A DNA stretch of 64,000 nt. Source: Sipunculus nudus (Eukaryota; Annelida; Sipuncula; Golfingiida; Sipunculidae). Under the pieces are notes generated by a model. That model worked only from the letters and a program-made list of their open reading frames with translations, ran no database searches and was not told where the DNA came from. Of the stretch, positions 13,425 through 26,951 are shown in pieces. Location: NCBI GenBank assembly GCA_026874595.1, contig CM049317.1:30188901-30252900 (forward strand). The letters are read 5' to 3'. Position 1 is the stretch's first letter, and the number at the start of each line of letters is the position of its first letter. The position numbers and the translations under genes were made by a program.

Positions 13425-15830
13425 ACATAATTCGTCTTGTAACCTTTGACCTTATTAAATATGCTTGGATTTGTGCAAGAATTTAATTCAGTTGAGAAAC
13501 TCTTTTAATTATTAATTTGGTGTTGAGGGTCATCAGAATCCAATATATTCCTCTAAGACGTCGCTGATACACCACAAAATAGCCTGGTGACCTCTGACTT
13601 CATTATATTTGCATAGTTTTGCATATAATCCAACCAGGGCGAGTTCCTCAATTGGTTATATTTAGTATGAATTTCATGAAAATATATCAGATTTTTGCTG
13701 GGTTATCAAGGCGCAATCAAAGTCTGGTGAACTCTGACCTCATTGTATCCCCAGACAAAGTGGGGGGATACCATGTTTACATACCGGTCCCGCCGCCGCC
13801 GCCGCATATAAATCTTGTTTGCGCGAAAACTCAAAAAATATTTCACGGTTCTTTACCAAACTTGGTATATGTATAGATATGGGGGAGAGGACGACGCCTT
13901 TTTTAAAATGAGGTCATGACCTTAACTAGGAGAGTGTCCTTGACCTTGAATAAGTCCAAATATTTGGAAAATCACAAAAATTCTTTAATATCTCAAGAAA
14001 TCTTGCATGGATTGATCCCAAAATCAAGTTGATCGAAAATCATGGATAGGGTTGTCATGTTCCAGAAACTGGTGGCGCCACCTATTATTCTTTACTTGTT
14101 TTCGTGTCTTTTAATACCCCCAAAATTGCCACTTGACAGTACTGTGAGCATTATAAGTCAAAAACTAATGGACAGATTTTTTTTTATATTATGCATATAC
14201 ATAGATATGGGTTATGGGATGATGTTTATTTAAAGTTGGGTCATGACCTTTCCTATGAGAGTGGCCTTGACCTTGAATATTCCCATATTTGGTGAAATTC
14301 AGACAAAATCTTTAATATCTCAGTAAGGGATACATGGAATGATCCAAAAATCAAATTGACCGAAGATCTCGGATAGCTTTGGTTTTTGCAGAAGACGGGG
14401 GCGCCACCTTGCGTCATTTTCTTGTTAAAATGATGATAACTTTGTAAGAATTTGAGGTACAGTCACCAAACCCACCGGTTTGATGCATCTTATCAACGGC
14501 TAGCTCAAGCCGAACATGGGTGACCTTGATGCAATTTTTTCAAGGTCACAGTAGCGATTATGCTTATACAGGTGGCGCCACCTTGTGTCGTTTTCTTGCT
14601 TTTGCGCCTGTTAATACCCCACCATTGCCACTTGACAGCACTACTAGCATGATAAATTGAAAACTAAAGGACAGATTTCTTTCATATCATGCATTTATAT
14701 ATTTTTAAGTTAAAAAAAAATTAATTTTAAATCTTTTAATTTTTTTTTTAATCTTGGATTTTTTCTCTTCTGCAGAATACAGGTGGCGCCACCTTGTTTC
14801 GTTTTCTTGCTTTTGCAACTGTTAATACCCCACCATTTCCACTTGACAGCACTGTTAGCATGATAAATTGAAAACTAAAGGACAAATTTCTTTCATATCA
14901 TGCATATTTATATTTTTAATTTAATTTTTTTTTTTTTTTTTAATCTTGGATTTTTTTTCTCTTCTGCAGAAAACAGGTGGCGCTACCTTGTGTCATTTTC
15001 TTGCTTTTGCACCTGTTAATACCCCACCATTGCCACTTGACAGCACTGTTAGCATGATAAATTGAAAACTAAAGGACAGATATCTTTCATATCTTGCTTG
15101 CATATGTATATTTTTAAGTTAAAAAAAAAAAATTTAAATTTAAATTTTTTTGTTTAAATCTTGTATTTTTTTCTCTTCTGTAAAATACAGATTGTGCCTT
15201 CTTGTGTCGTTTCCTTGCTTTCGCACCTTGTAATACCCCACCATTGCAAAGCACTGTGAGCATGATAAGTTGAAAAGTAATGGCCAGATTTCCCTCATAT
15301 CATGTATATAGATATGGGTTACGGAATGAGATATATTTCAATTTGGATCATTATGAGAGTGACCTTTACCTTAAATATGTCCATACTTATAAGAAACCAC
15401 GGTGGCTTGCCAAGTGTCAGTCTCTGCATCTGAATTCAAGATGGAACCAATTCATCGAGGCTGGGGGGGGGGGGGGTAATTGTCTGGGAATACTATGGCA
15501 CCTGCGGTGCCAAGAAATATCTAGTTAAATATGCATGAATTTTGCCGGATATGAAACATAGGTGAGATATTATATTGTAGTAGAGTTACATCGAAATCTA
15601 TAATATTTTGGTAAGTTATCGCGGCGACCCCACAACGCGGGGAACCTCTAACCTCATTGAATATGTGGAGATTTTGCCTTTAATCGAATTCGGCAATAAT
15701 CTATTGGTAATTATGGCGAGTTTCATGAAAATACATCAAGGGCTCTGGTAAATAATCTTGACGACACTAAAAACGAAAGAACAGAGACAGATAGACGGAC
15801 GCACATATGGACGGAACGTGGGTGTACCAT
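13425..15830. repeat. Compound tandem-repeat region at the 5' end of block A
   Basis: Several nested families. A ~150-bp degenerate unit contains CTGACCTCATTAAATAT and GATTTTGCC (13.43-13.76 and 15.5-15.75 kb). A ~330-bp unit occurs twice (about 13.88-14.06 and 14.20-14.40 kb) with GTCATGACCTT and CCTTGACCTTGAATA. A ~205-bp unit is repeated from 14570, 14780, 14975 and 15187; most copies start with the palindrome GGTGGCGCCACC followed by TTGTGTCGTTTTCTTGCTTT, and end in poly-A/T tracts. A poly-G run of about 15 sits near 15465. It ends at an AGACGGACG-type simple repeat near 15790. Block B keeps only about 470 bases of this region. Confidence 0.85.
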
Positions 15831-16741
15831 AATAAGTCCGGGCATAAACGCGTATAATATGTTCTTTAATACGCTTCTGCAATTTTATTATCGAAAAGTT
15901 TTGGAAATGTTTTTAAATGCTTTTTTGAAAAGGTTCTGTAGGTACAATTATGAAATATATTAGAAATGTTAAAATATTTTGTGCACTATTGGTAGGTGAA
16001 GAATAGGCTTTTTATAACAGCACTGGCATGTGTTATTTCGTTGACAAATATGTTAAGGAAAATGTGCCTGCCGTATAATTTAACTGTTAGACAATGTTCT
16101 TTTTAGCTGAATGGTAACAAGGCCGTTTTATCTACTCAAACCTGTTTCACATTTTAACAGCTTATTGCATTATAAAACACCTGATGTTTATACCAGTTTG
16201 GGTGGACTTTAAAGCACTCATTGTGTAGAAATGGCCAACCGAACATACAGAACATTAGTGGCACTGCAAATATACTCGCCTGTTGGTATGTATTTGGTTG
16301 CCTTTCGTTAGAGAATGCAATTAACTATTTCCTTTAAACTATATTTTTGCAAACCTTGAATAGAAATCATTATCTACTAAAGTTTCAGTATTCCCAGCAA
16401 GGACAACTGACAACTATTAACAAAGGGTAAAGTTGCATTTGCAAATACATATATGTCAGTAAGAGAACACTTACGAATTCTCAAATGTAAACGGAAGTAA
16501 TTTCTATATATTTTCAATATTTCCAGGGGATATTGTCAATCGAAGCGTGATCGGTACACTTAATTGTCATATAGTTTCAGGAAGATATCTATATATATAC
16601 ACATTTGAAGAAAAATTTCCTGAAAAACATGTTTGTGTATGTAGCTCATGTGTGTGAAATTGTGGGTCTAATAGATTTATTTATTGAATTTGGTCAAGTT
16701 ATTAACTTTATTTTAGATATTCGACCTAACAAGTGGTCATA

Positions 16742-18596
16742 ATGTTCATCAGCTCCCTAAGAAGAAAGAGGTTATGGCACCTATTGGCAATACTGACCAT
16801 TCCCGAGCGTTTGTCGTAGAGGGTATTTAAGAATCGTTAATTTACACCAAGGCATGCGCACCTTTAAAAGCTTTATAGTGAATAAATTTATCAAATCAAT
16901 ATATATTTTGTAAATAGTCTATGAATTATCTGGTTTTGTGGTTAAATGTAGAGCCAAGAAGAAATTTCCCTGCCAACAAGGTGCATTTATGACTTAATTT
17001 TTGTTGTTGATGATGTGTTGAGAAAACGGTTTATTTTAATTAGGTAAAATTTTATCGTTTATTAAACCGTACATGAAATGCTCTCAGATATGGGTTATCA
17101 TCTAACAGTAAACAAAATGGACTGTTAATAACGTATCAATTTTGTGCTTTTAACCGGGGGAATTCGTGACCCAAATAAATGACGCTATTCGCCATATGTT
17201 GCCATGAAGGACATTACTTCAATGCTGTGATAGGTCCACGTTTGCACCAATGGATGAACTGGTCGCCTTGAAGTACATGCAATTGAGGATGGAAAGACAG
17301 GAACCGGTATGAATCCATAGAAAGTCCCACACATCAGGAAAGACAATAGCAAGCTCTTAATCGTGACCGACAAATGTCGTAGGACCCAGAACTCTTCGTT
17401 CTGATCTACAATACTGGTCAATGGTCAAACGTCAACAGTCCCTTTGTACAGCATGGCTTCAGCACAAGCGTCAGACACCGTACAACACATGGCTCTATGT
17501 TACCAGATCGCTGCAAATTGGAAAAATCTGCTGCAAAAATCATAATGGCAGCGTGTCAAAAAAGAAGAAAATCACTAGTTTATTTTCGTGTGATTTATTT
17601 TATTGTTGTTAGTGTTGAAACTGAGATCGGCTTAATCAAGAATAATATTCATGTGATTTTATATATTCTCTCAGTATAAGGTGAATAAGACAATCGATGT
17701 CCTTACATGTAATCCAGTGTCAGTACTAATTACCGTAATCTATTATAATTATGTCTATAATTTTATATTTCATTATTATAAATTTAAAGCAACAGAGCAT
17801 CTTGGTAGTCTTTAGACTTAAAGCAATTTAGTTGTTTATTTTTTAGGTATAAATTTCCCCGATTGATATAGTGACGTTTTTCCCTCTTGACAGTTCTTCA
17901 AAAACGGCTTCATGGGACCCTCCTGCTATAAAGTGAATGAGAATTTGCTAAATTGGCCGCTTGCCCGTACAGACTAAAATCTCAGGCGGACATCTTGTCG
18001 AGCTGATGCACATCCAACGATTCATGAAAAAATACACAGGTGGGAACACGTCTCTTTTTTTTCATTTATATTAATGCAAGCGATGCGAATCCCGTGGTTC
18101 ATGCATGAAACTGATTCCCATTCTTTATCTTCCAAACTGAAAAAAAGTGATCAGATATTCAAGACATCCTAACATAAACAAGGAATAGAAGTCTGGAGCA
18201 GTTTTTATTCTCGAATGTTATGCTATGATCTAAAATATAAACAACTAGCTCTCTTAAACAATAAAAACAAATTTGAATAGAGGCATTTTTATCATATTGG
18301 TCCTCCATTTATATCATTTAGTCTCTTTCTGTAATAAACGTTGTACAGATTTCAATTTGAATTATAAGGGGGTCACGCCTACTTTACCTCGGGCACAGAT
18401 ATGGAAAAAGATGAACATTGGATTAGGGCAGCAACCGGAAGAGGAATTGAATTCAGTTTCTGGTTAGTTGGAGAACCACACAACAGAGATAAAAAGTGAA
18501 ATTTATCTGACCATTACTAGCCGAAAGTTTAGGAGGTGGAATGACGTGCCTACGACTGCTCGACATTACTATCTTTGTGAAGCCTTTGCTATTTAA
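16742..18596 (+). pseudogene. Lectin copy A: decayed signal peptide-TSP1-like-CTLD gene
   Basis: Remnants of all four exons align with copy B: signal exon 16742-~16834, TSP1-like exon 17234-~17551, CTLD exon 1 17847-18039, and CTLD exon 2 ~18368-18596. Lesions are many. The signal exon is frameshifted and reaches TAG. The TSP1 exon has TGA where copy B has TGG (third Trp of the W-x2-W-x2-W motif), and its donor is CGTGT rather than GTTGT. CTLD exon 1 has a TGA and lacks its first Cys, and about 20 bases are missing before ATGCACATCC. CTLD exon 2 has EPH for EPN and a frameshift right after it. The ending RRWNDV...YYLCEAFAI is still readable. It is a clear pseudogene of the family described at copy B. 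Confidence 0.88.
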
Positions 18597-19750
18597 ATAA
18601 TAACAAACACGTTTATAAAGGCACAAAAGGTAAAACAAATATGGCACAATGTTGGGGCTTGTTAGGAGTGGGTAATTCTTTAAATCTTGGATTTCATTTT
18701 AACAGCAAATTTGAAATATCCATAGACAGTTCTGGATACTTTTCACATAGGATTAATGTTTTGTGTTCCTCACAGAGTGAATTAAGATCATTGTCAATTA
18801 AGTATCGTGTCCATAGGATTTCACTTATCATAAAGGTGCCCTGTTGATTCAAATGTAGCTTGTTGGTATCCAATAAAATGTATTGTATTGTCATTAAATA
18901 TTATTATATTTCAAGATTTCCATTGCTTTACATTGCTTGAAGGACTGCGTGCTGAGTAACTGCTTTAATGTCCCATCGGAAATGTCTGAAAGGCTTATAT
19001 ATAAGATATAACGAACTTTGTTCTTTTTTAGATTCACTGGTAATATAAACCTAAAACCCACCTGAACTGTTAGAAAATTCAAATTATTATTTAAGTTAAT
19101 GTTAGATTAATATATCTGATGCGAAGGATTTCTGTAAAAGCTAGTAATGTGAGGAAAGTTAAACCCCGTGTTTTATTTATTGACCTTTTTAGCCAGACTC
19201 CATTTGGTCCCCAAAAGAACGAGACGGCCATTCTAGTGTCTGCATTTTACAAAGAGATAGTGGGATCGATAAAAATCCGCATAATGAAACTTATTTGATG
19301 AAATAACCACATTCGCCAGTTATTATTACTTACCGTAATAATATTAGCCTGTATTTCTATATGACAATGCCCTACACCAGTTTTATAATTTCTAGAAGTT
19401 AAAATATGGATATTAGTTACGCCTATTGCAATGTTTCGTTATCCCTACATATTTATTTACAACCCTTTGCTAATTCAAGGGGCCGATTATATGTGTTGTT
19501 CCTTATAGGGTCATGCTAGACGGGAATGGAATCTTTTGGTGATCCAACTGGGACTCGGGCAAAAGTCCGATACACAAAAAAAAACATGATGTTTATCCGG
19601 CGCATGTTGTAATACAAGTTTCTGTACCGTCAGAATTCGGTACACTGTTATAACTTTCAAAGTGTCCAAGTTTAAGAATAATACAACGGCTGTTTTTGCC
19701 GAAGATGCGGCGACAGACCAATTCTTTTATGTCCATCCGTCAGTACCTTT

Positions 19751-20379
19751 ATATTTTGAACTTTTAAGGTGAACTAATGTTCCTAGTAACACCTGAAATC
19801 TGTTATTTGCTTTTGGTTTTCGAAAAAAATGTGCATGTTAAGGTAATTGTGAAAGCTCAAAACCAAAGCAAATGCAAATCGCACTTGCAGGAATAAAATA
19901 CAACTCTGTTAAACACAAATGTATTAAAGACAAAAAATAACAGACCTATTACGTTCATGAGAAGAATACATCAAAGACGGCGTTTTACGTTACAAGTACA
20001 AAGCATTAGAGTTTCAGGTATTTTTCGTTACCAGTAAAACACTATTGCGCTGGTCAGCTAAACTTTAGACATATGTCAAACTAACTATGATTAACGGGCT
20101 GTTCATTATTTACAGAAATAGCTATATAGTTCATTACGCGGTGTCTAATTCAGGGCCATGTCTCTTATCTCAACGATTCAGATAAAATAGAAATGTTGAA
20201 CAAAAACATTTTTAACTATGAGCAATGGCAGCATCCATGAGGTTATCGTCCCCTTTTCAAGCAATATGAAACATTTACAACTCATCTGACGAAGGTCAAT
20301 TTTCTTTTTCAAAAAGACATGGGATCCTTTCAAAAAAGGGAACAGAATTATTATATGAAAAATACCGGAGACAACGTTT
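19751..20379. other. Intergenic, no gene seen
   Basis: Sequence between block A and the retrotransposon relic. Nothing recognisable. Confidence 0.5.
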
Positions 20380-21370
20380 CTAAATACAGATTATAAAATT
20401 ATCACTGAAACTCTAGCTAATAGAATAAAAAGCGGTTTATTAATTCGAAAAGATCAGACAGGTTTTATAAAATATAGATACATTTGAGAAAATATAAGTA
20501 AGATTACCAGTTTCATATATGCTTTCAATAATGAATTAGATACAATGTTAATGGAAATGGACTTTGAAATAGCATTATAATACTTAGAATGGGATTACTT
20601 AAATAACATTTTATTCTTGATGAATGTCAATGCTATATGTATATCCATGGTGAAAACAGCAAACAAAAATATTTTAAGTTGCGTAATAAATAACAGAGGG
20701 AGTTTATCTTTTTTTCCTGTTTCAAGAGGTGTAAAACAAAGGTGCCCATTATCATCATATTTTTTTGCCCTTAGTATAGAACTACTAGCAACTGCAATCA
20801 GATATGAAAAAAGTATGAAGGGTATAACTGAGGATAATGAAGAGGGTAAAAATTATATATGCAGATTATACAACAGTGTTTGTACATGATCATCAGAATA
20901 ATAAAAAAATTCAGTGGTTTGAAAACTTCAAACACATTTCTGGCCATAAGGTTTAATTAAGATTAAACCCTATTTTTAATACCGTTGAAAAGGGTAAAAA
21001 TTTCAACAAAACTCTTATAAAAGGTTTAGGTGTGATATTCTCTGAGGTCAGCGTGACATTGCTGGGAGTAAAGGTTTCCCCTTCTTTGGATAAAACAAAT
21101 TGAAAATTTGAAAAGTTGTTCATGGAAACATTATACAACATTTAATCAATTTGGAATAGAAGAATACTCACACTACTCGGCATAATTAATTTACTTAAAA
21201 CCTGTATACATAAACAATATATAATTCTCCCGTGTTACCTACCCCATGTAGAGTTTTCAGGAAACAAAAATTCAACATTAAAATTAACATGGGTAAAAAG
21301 ATCGCTTAATAAAAACCCTTAAAATTCTTGTAGTCTCGGGATTTTCAAATTTCAGGAAGCATCATTCTGT
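20380..21370 (+). mobile_element. Non-LTR retrotransposon relic (reverse transcriptase fragment, L1/Tx1-like)
   Basis: Broken frames read in order as the RT core: LANRIKSGLLIRKDQTGFIK (near 20415-20475), MEMDFE (near 20550), then a 90-codon frame at 20617-20889 with FFPVSRGVKQRCPLSSYFFALSIELLATAIR, the RT palm region normally reading GVRQGCPLSP. One base out of frame follows YADYTTVFVHD, the catalytic YADD box with its last Asp replaced. Further on are LLGVKVSPSL and RRILTLLGIINLLKT, matching the thumb region of L1-type elements. Multiple stops and frameshifts show it is dead. No endonuclease domain or poly-A end was identified. It sits between duplicated blocks A and B. Confidence 0.85.
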
Positions 21371-21759
21371 TGTAATTGAACACGAGGAGATGTTGAGACA
21401 AATGACTTGTAAAGCTAATGGATAGAAACTATGAATAATTCGTGTGCCTTCAATCATTATAACCCAGATTCATACAAAGACATCTTGTCAGAATGTAATT
21501 AGTTTTAGTAAGTGAAAAACATCAAGACAAAATAACGGAAAATATATAATTCTATAAATCGTTTGTACATTTTACAGACTTGTGTAAATATGTGTGTGCG
21601 TGGTTATATTAAAATTACATAATCCAGAAGAAAAAAGGTTATACATATTCCTCAAATTTATACATATTTCTTAAATAATAAATTAAAGCAAAATCACAGA
21701 CTTATTACAAGTAATATATACGAGTGAGCCGCCCGTTTGCCACAAATTTACCAACAAAT

Positions 21760-21830
<71 letters not shown>

Positions 21831-22309
21831 ACAATCTGCGATGTTTACAGTTGGGTGGTAAACAGGCAACTAACGCAATTTTTGTACCCTTTCCCCGCTC
21901 CCGGTTTCTTTTTCCACGGGAACGGGAACGTCAGTTGTAGATTGACAAACACCTCAATGACGCTGTTGTCAAGGACCCTTCGATGCTTAAACTACGAAAT
22001 AATGTGACGCTAAAACATTAATTACACCCGGACAAACGAACAACAATAGTTAATGAATAATAAAGAAGTATGCAATAATACAGATGTAAATGGATTTTCT
22101 CAATTATGCTAGTTTACTAAAAGCATTACCATACAAAAGAAACAAATTATCCAGGAACGAGAAAGATATGTACCAATACAATTAAAACTTATAAAACTTA
22201 TAAACAACTATAAAAATACAAACAGATGTACAATACTATTGATAATAAGCATGTGGTAAAAAAATACATCAAGACGGATCTAAGGCAACACCAAATATAG
22301 CCTTGTTAC
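21371..22309. other. Intergenic with a (TA)n microsatellite at 21763-21832
   Basis: A TA run interrupted once by ACATGTA, otherwise unrecognised AT-rich sequence up to the start of block B. Confidence 0.75.
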
Positions 22310-23715
22310 TTCTTACCTCATTAGATATGCGTGAATTGTGGCGAGAATTTAATTCAGATGAGAAACTGTATCGCTGATCTTTATTATGAATTAAATGTAA
22401 ATTCATCAGGCTTGATTGGTTCATCAAGACGCAGGGCAAGTCTAGTGACCTCTGACCTCATTAAATATGAAAGGATTTTGCCGAATATCAAACATAGGTG
22501 AACGTTTATATTGCAGTAGCGTTACATCGAAATCCATAATATTCTGGTAAGTTATCTCGGCGACACCACAAAGTAGCCTGGCAAACTCTGACCTAATTAA
22601 ATAGGTGTTGATTTTGCCTATAATCGAACTTGGTCGAAATTTTCTATGGGTAAGTAATTATGGCGAGTTTAATTAAAATATATCAAAGGCCTGGTAAGTT
22701 AAGACACAAAGTAACTGAAGACGGAGAGACGGACGGACGGACGGACGGACATATGGACGAAACGTGGGAATACCAATAATAAGTCCAGCCATAGACGCGT
22801 TTAAATTTTTTAATCCTGTTTTTTAAACGTTTCTGCAATTTTATTATCTGTAAAATGTTATGGAAATGTTTCTTAAATGCTTTTATGAAAAGTTTCTGTA
22901 GGTGCATCTGTGAAATATATTGAAAATTTGAAACCCTTTTGTACATTGTGGGTAGGTGAAGAATGGCGTTTTTATAATAGCACTGACATATGTCATTTCG
23001 GTGACAAATAATTAAAAGGAAATGTACCACCGTATAATTTAACCTTTCAGACTAAGCTTTCAAACTGAATGGTTAAAAAATCCGTTCCTTATCACCACAA
23101 TTCTGTTTCTCATTCAAACAACTCAATGTATCATAAAAATACCTAATGTTTATACCAATTTGGGTTGACGTTTAAGCACTCATTATATAGAAATGGCAAT
23201 ATAAACATACAGAGCATTATTGGCTCTGCAAATATACCCGACTATGGGTATGTATATGGTTCTCTCGTTAGTGGATGCGAATAGCTTTGATATCATTTAA
23301 ACTGTTTTTTGTGTAGCCTTTGAATATAAATCAATATCTACTTAAGTTTTAGTATTCCCAGTCAGGAAACTGACAACTAGTAACAACAGGAAAAGGCTGC
23401 ATTTGCAGATGCATACATGTCAGCAAGTGGACACAATAACGAAATCACATATGAAAAATGAAGCATGTTTTTTATACATTTCCGATATTCCCAGGGATTA
23501 TTGTCTTCGTATCGTGTCTTTGCAGACACAGCGCAGAGTGACCTGTACACTAAATTGTCCTAATATATCACGAAGATATCTATATATACATTTTAAAACA
23601 TTTCCTTAGAATCATATGTGTGTGTGCAGTTCGTGTACGTATCTCTTAGTTTAATACATCAATTCTGGTCAGGTTAATATCTGAATTTTAGATCATCGAC
23701 CAAAAAGGGGTCATT

Positions 23716-25571
23716 ATGTTCATCAGCTTCCCGGTAAGAAAGAAGGCGTGGCACCTTTTGGCGTTCCTGTCGGGTTTCCAAGCGTTTGTCGCAGAGAGAA
23801 TTTCGCTTAAGGAAGGTTAGTTAAAAAATATCAGAATAGTTTATTTCCATTAAAACATACTTATATTTAAGAAAAACTTTATAGTTAGTAAACTTGTCAA
23901 ATCTTAATATATTTTGTAAATCCCCTATGAATCATCTGGTTTTGTAGCTAAATGTGGAGCGAAAAGACTTCCCTGAAAATTAGGTGCATATATGACTTAA
24001 TATTTTAATGCTTTGTTAAGAGAGACTTATTTTTATATTCTGTGTTTAGATGGCCGTTTATATTTATTTAATCAAAACGACTCCTTTATTATTTTAAACA
24101 TGATATGCTCCGACATAATTTGATATGCATTTTGATTACTGTTAATAAAGAATCAATTTGTAATTATGAAGGGGAAATTCAACTCTAATTAAGAAGTCAT
24201 TCCTTTTATGTTTCCTTGAGAAACATTATCTCCATGCTGTGTTAGGTCCGAGTTTGCGAAAATGGGGAAACTGGTCGCCTTGGAGTACATGCAATGGAAG
24301 ATGGAAAGACAGGGAGCGCTACGTATCTGCTGTTCATACAGTAAGTCCAACACATCAAGAAATACAACACCAAGCTCGTAAATGTGACCGCCAGATGTCG
24401 CACCGTCACCGAGAATTCATTGTTCCGATCCACAATACTGGTCAGAGGTTAAAAGTTAACGGCCCCGTTCACAAGGACCAGCCTGAAAAACATGGCTCCA
24501 GATCAAGAGTCAGACACGGTACAACACACAGCCCTGTGTCACCAGGTCGTGGCAAAGGGGGAAACAGGATTATGGCAGGTTGTCAAAAAATCATTTTTAG
24601 TGTATTTACTTGTGATTTAATTGTTTTAAAGTTTTTGTGATTGGCGGTTTTTGTTGAAATTAAAAAAATAGTTTCATAAAGAATAACATTCACGTGATAT
24701 TATATATTCTCTCAGTGTATGGTGAATAAGAAATTATTGTCCTTACATGTAATCCAGTGTAAATGATAATTAGCGTAATCTTATAAAATAATGACTATAA
24801 TTAAAGACAACAGAGTATCACGTGTGGTCTTTGACTAAAAGCACTCTAGTAGTTTCAGGTATAAATTGCCCGGATGGTTATAGTGACGGGTTTCCCAGTG
24901 GGCAGATTTTCGAAAACGGCACCACGAGTCCCTCCTGCTATAAAGTGAACAAGAATTTGATGTCTTGGGTGCTTGCAATAGCAGACTGTACAATCTCAGG
25001 CGGCCATCTTGTTAGCATTGAATCATGGGAGGAGCAGATGCACATCCAACAATTCATGAAAGAATACAGAGGTGGGAAAACGTCTCTTTTTTATTTATAT
25101 CAATGCAGACACTGCCGAAACTCGTGGTTTACACAGGAATATAATTCCCATTCTCTTTCTTCCAAACTGAAAACAGTTTTCAAATATACAAGAGAGCCTT
25201 ACAAAAAAAAATTAGAACAAAGGAGGGGTCTTCATGCTAATATTTTATACTATATTCTTACATAAAACACCTAACTCCCTGCCTGTAATAAATATCGCAA
25301 AGTGATAGTCTTATGTCTTTTATTTGAAATATTAGGGAGTCAGTCCTACTTTACTTCGGGTACAGATATGGCAAAAGAGGAACACTGGATCTGGGCAGCA
25401 ACCGAAAGAGAAGTTGGATTCAGCTTCTGGTTAGATGGAGAACCAAACAACGGATATGATAAATTTCCCGGTGAAAGCTATCTTACACTTACTAGCCGAC
25501 AGTCAAGGAGGTGGAATGACGTACCTTCGACTGCCGAACATTACTATATATGTGAAGCATTTGCTATATAA
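23716..25571 (+). CDS. Lectin copy B: secreted TSP1-like plus C-type lectin protein, intact, 293 aa
   Basis: Exons 23716-23815, 24246-24578, 24859-25071 and 25336-25571 give an open frame of 293 residues; every intron is phase 1. Residues 1-26 form a signal peptide (basic MFISFPVRKKAW, then LLAFLSGFQAFVA). Residues 34-144 are TSP1-like: WGNWSPWSTC at 40-49 and RERY, but only two Cys (49, 80), then a basic Gly/Arg/His linker. Residues 145-293 are a CTLD with C148/C171, C188/C288, sequon N164, EPN 251-253 and WND 275-277, predicting calcium-dependent mannose-type sugar binding. The usual inner Cys pair is replaced by Tyr264 and Ser280. The TSP1 exon could instead end at 24545, also phase 1. An AG acceptor at ~23692 suggests an upstream untranslated exon. 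Secreted pattern recognition or adhesion is the likely role, by family. Confidence 0.87.
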
Positions 25572-26951
25572 ACGCCATCAAACAAACACTAGCAGTGTTA
25601 CAATCGCCATGATAATTATACTAACATTCTTTTGGCGTTCGGTGTGTATATAAGCACGGAAGGCAAATCAAATATGGTTCAAGGTCGGAACTGTTGAAGA
25701 CTCGGTTATTCATGTTTTTAAATCTTGGATTGTATTCACACAGCACATTTGTAGTATTCCATCGACATTTTTGGATACTTCTTACGTGGGATTTATGAAT
25801 TGTGTTACTCTGTGAGTGAATGATATAAATTGTCAGTTAAGGGTTGTGTCCACAGGATTGCCTTAACCCGGACTCTGATTCTTATTAATGTGCCCTATTA
25901 GTTCATGTGCTGCTTGTTGATATCGAGTAAAATGTACATTATAGTCCTTAAGTATTACTTATCAAGATTTCTATTGCTTTATGGTGCTTGAACGATTGCA
26001 TGCTGAGCAGCTGCTCTGTTGTTCCACCGGAACCTTCTGAAAATTTGGGCTCATCCAATTAACGCAATATGATATATATAAGATATAACTTACTTTACTC
26101 TTTCTTTGATTCAGTGGTAATACAAACCGCCAACCTAGCTCTACTGTTAGAAAATACAAATTATTATATTGACCTAATATTAGATTAATAATCGATATCT
26201 GTTAAAGCTAGTAACGTGAAGATAGTAAAACTCGTACATTATTTATTGGCCTCTTTAGTCAAACTCCTTTTAGTTAAAAGGAACCAGACGGACATTTGAA
26301 TATCTGCATCTTACAAAAAGTCTAATAATCGTGGAATCGATGCAACACATAAAATATTTCTTATTTATTGAATTTCCCATACTCGCAGGTTGTTTCCGGT
26401 GCGAGGTCCTAAGATTAGTATGTATTTCTATATGTGTCTGGACGGATGTGATACATCAGTATAATAATTACCAGATGTTGAAATATGGATATGTGTAAAC
26501 GGTATTTGTATTCTTCGTTAAGTCTTCATATTTATTTACAACCGTTGGATAATTCCAGGGTCATATGATACCACATACGTGAGTGATGATATTAAATGTC
26601 ATCTCTTGAAGTAAAAAGGGATCTGATTTTGCTCGTGACCGTGACTTATGTCAGTTTTGGCCTTCACCCTGACATCACAAAATTTGATTGCAATCAAATT
26701 GCTCATGTGATTTCATGACTGTTAGATGATTTCCAGTACAGGTACTTTTTCCTTCAATGGTGTGTTGCTCATTACAATCATTCTAGACGAGACTTGGATC
26801 TATTTATTTTCATCTTGGACCTGGGACTGGGATGTATAGTCTGATACACAGTGGCACATTGTTTATTAAGTGTATGTTGTTTCATAAATTGTGTACCCAT
26901 TAGAATTCGGTACACTATTATAACATTAAAAGTGTCGAAATTTAAGAATAA

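Larger units (their letters stand above)
13425..19750 (+). repeat. Direct duplication block A (partner of 22310-27330)
   Basis: Co-linear similarity with block B is seen at many anchors: 15.54-15.83 kb with 22.47-22.78 kb; 15.88-16.03 kb with 22.82-22.99 kb; lectin exons at 16.74, 17.23, 17.85 and 18.37 kb with 23.72, 24.25, 24.86 and 25.34 kb; 18.62-19.7 kb with 25.64-26.95 kb. A contains about 1.9 kb of extra tandem repeats near its left end. Divergence is much greater than between the palindrome arms, so this duplication is the older one. Confidence 0.88.

Noticed and set aside
24242-24433. Minus-strand frame over the TSP1-like exon of copy B (similar shadows at 17185, 38585 and 43679)
   Set aside because: The plus-strand (for D, minus-strand) exons have phase-compatible splice sites, domain motifs and neighbours; the antisense frames have none.
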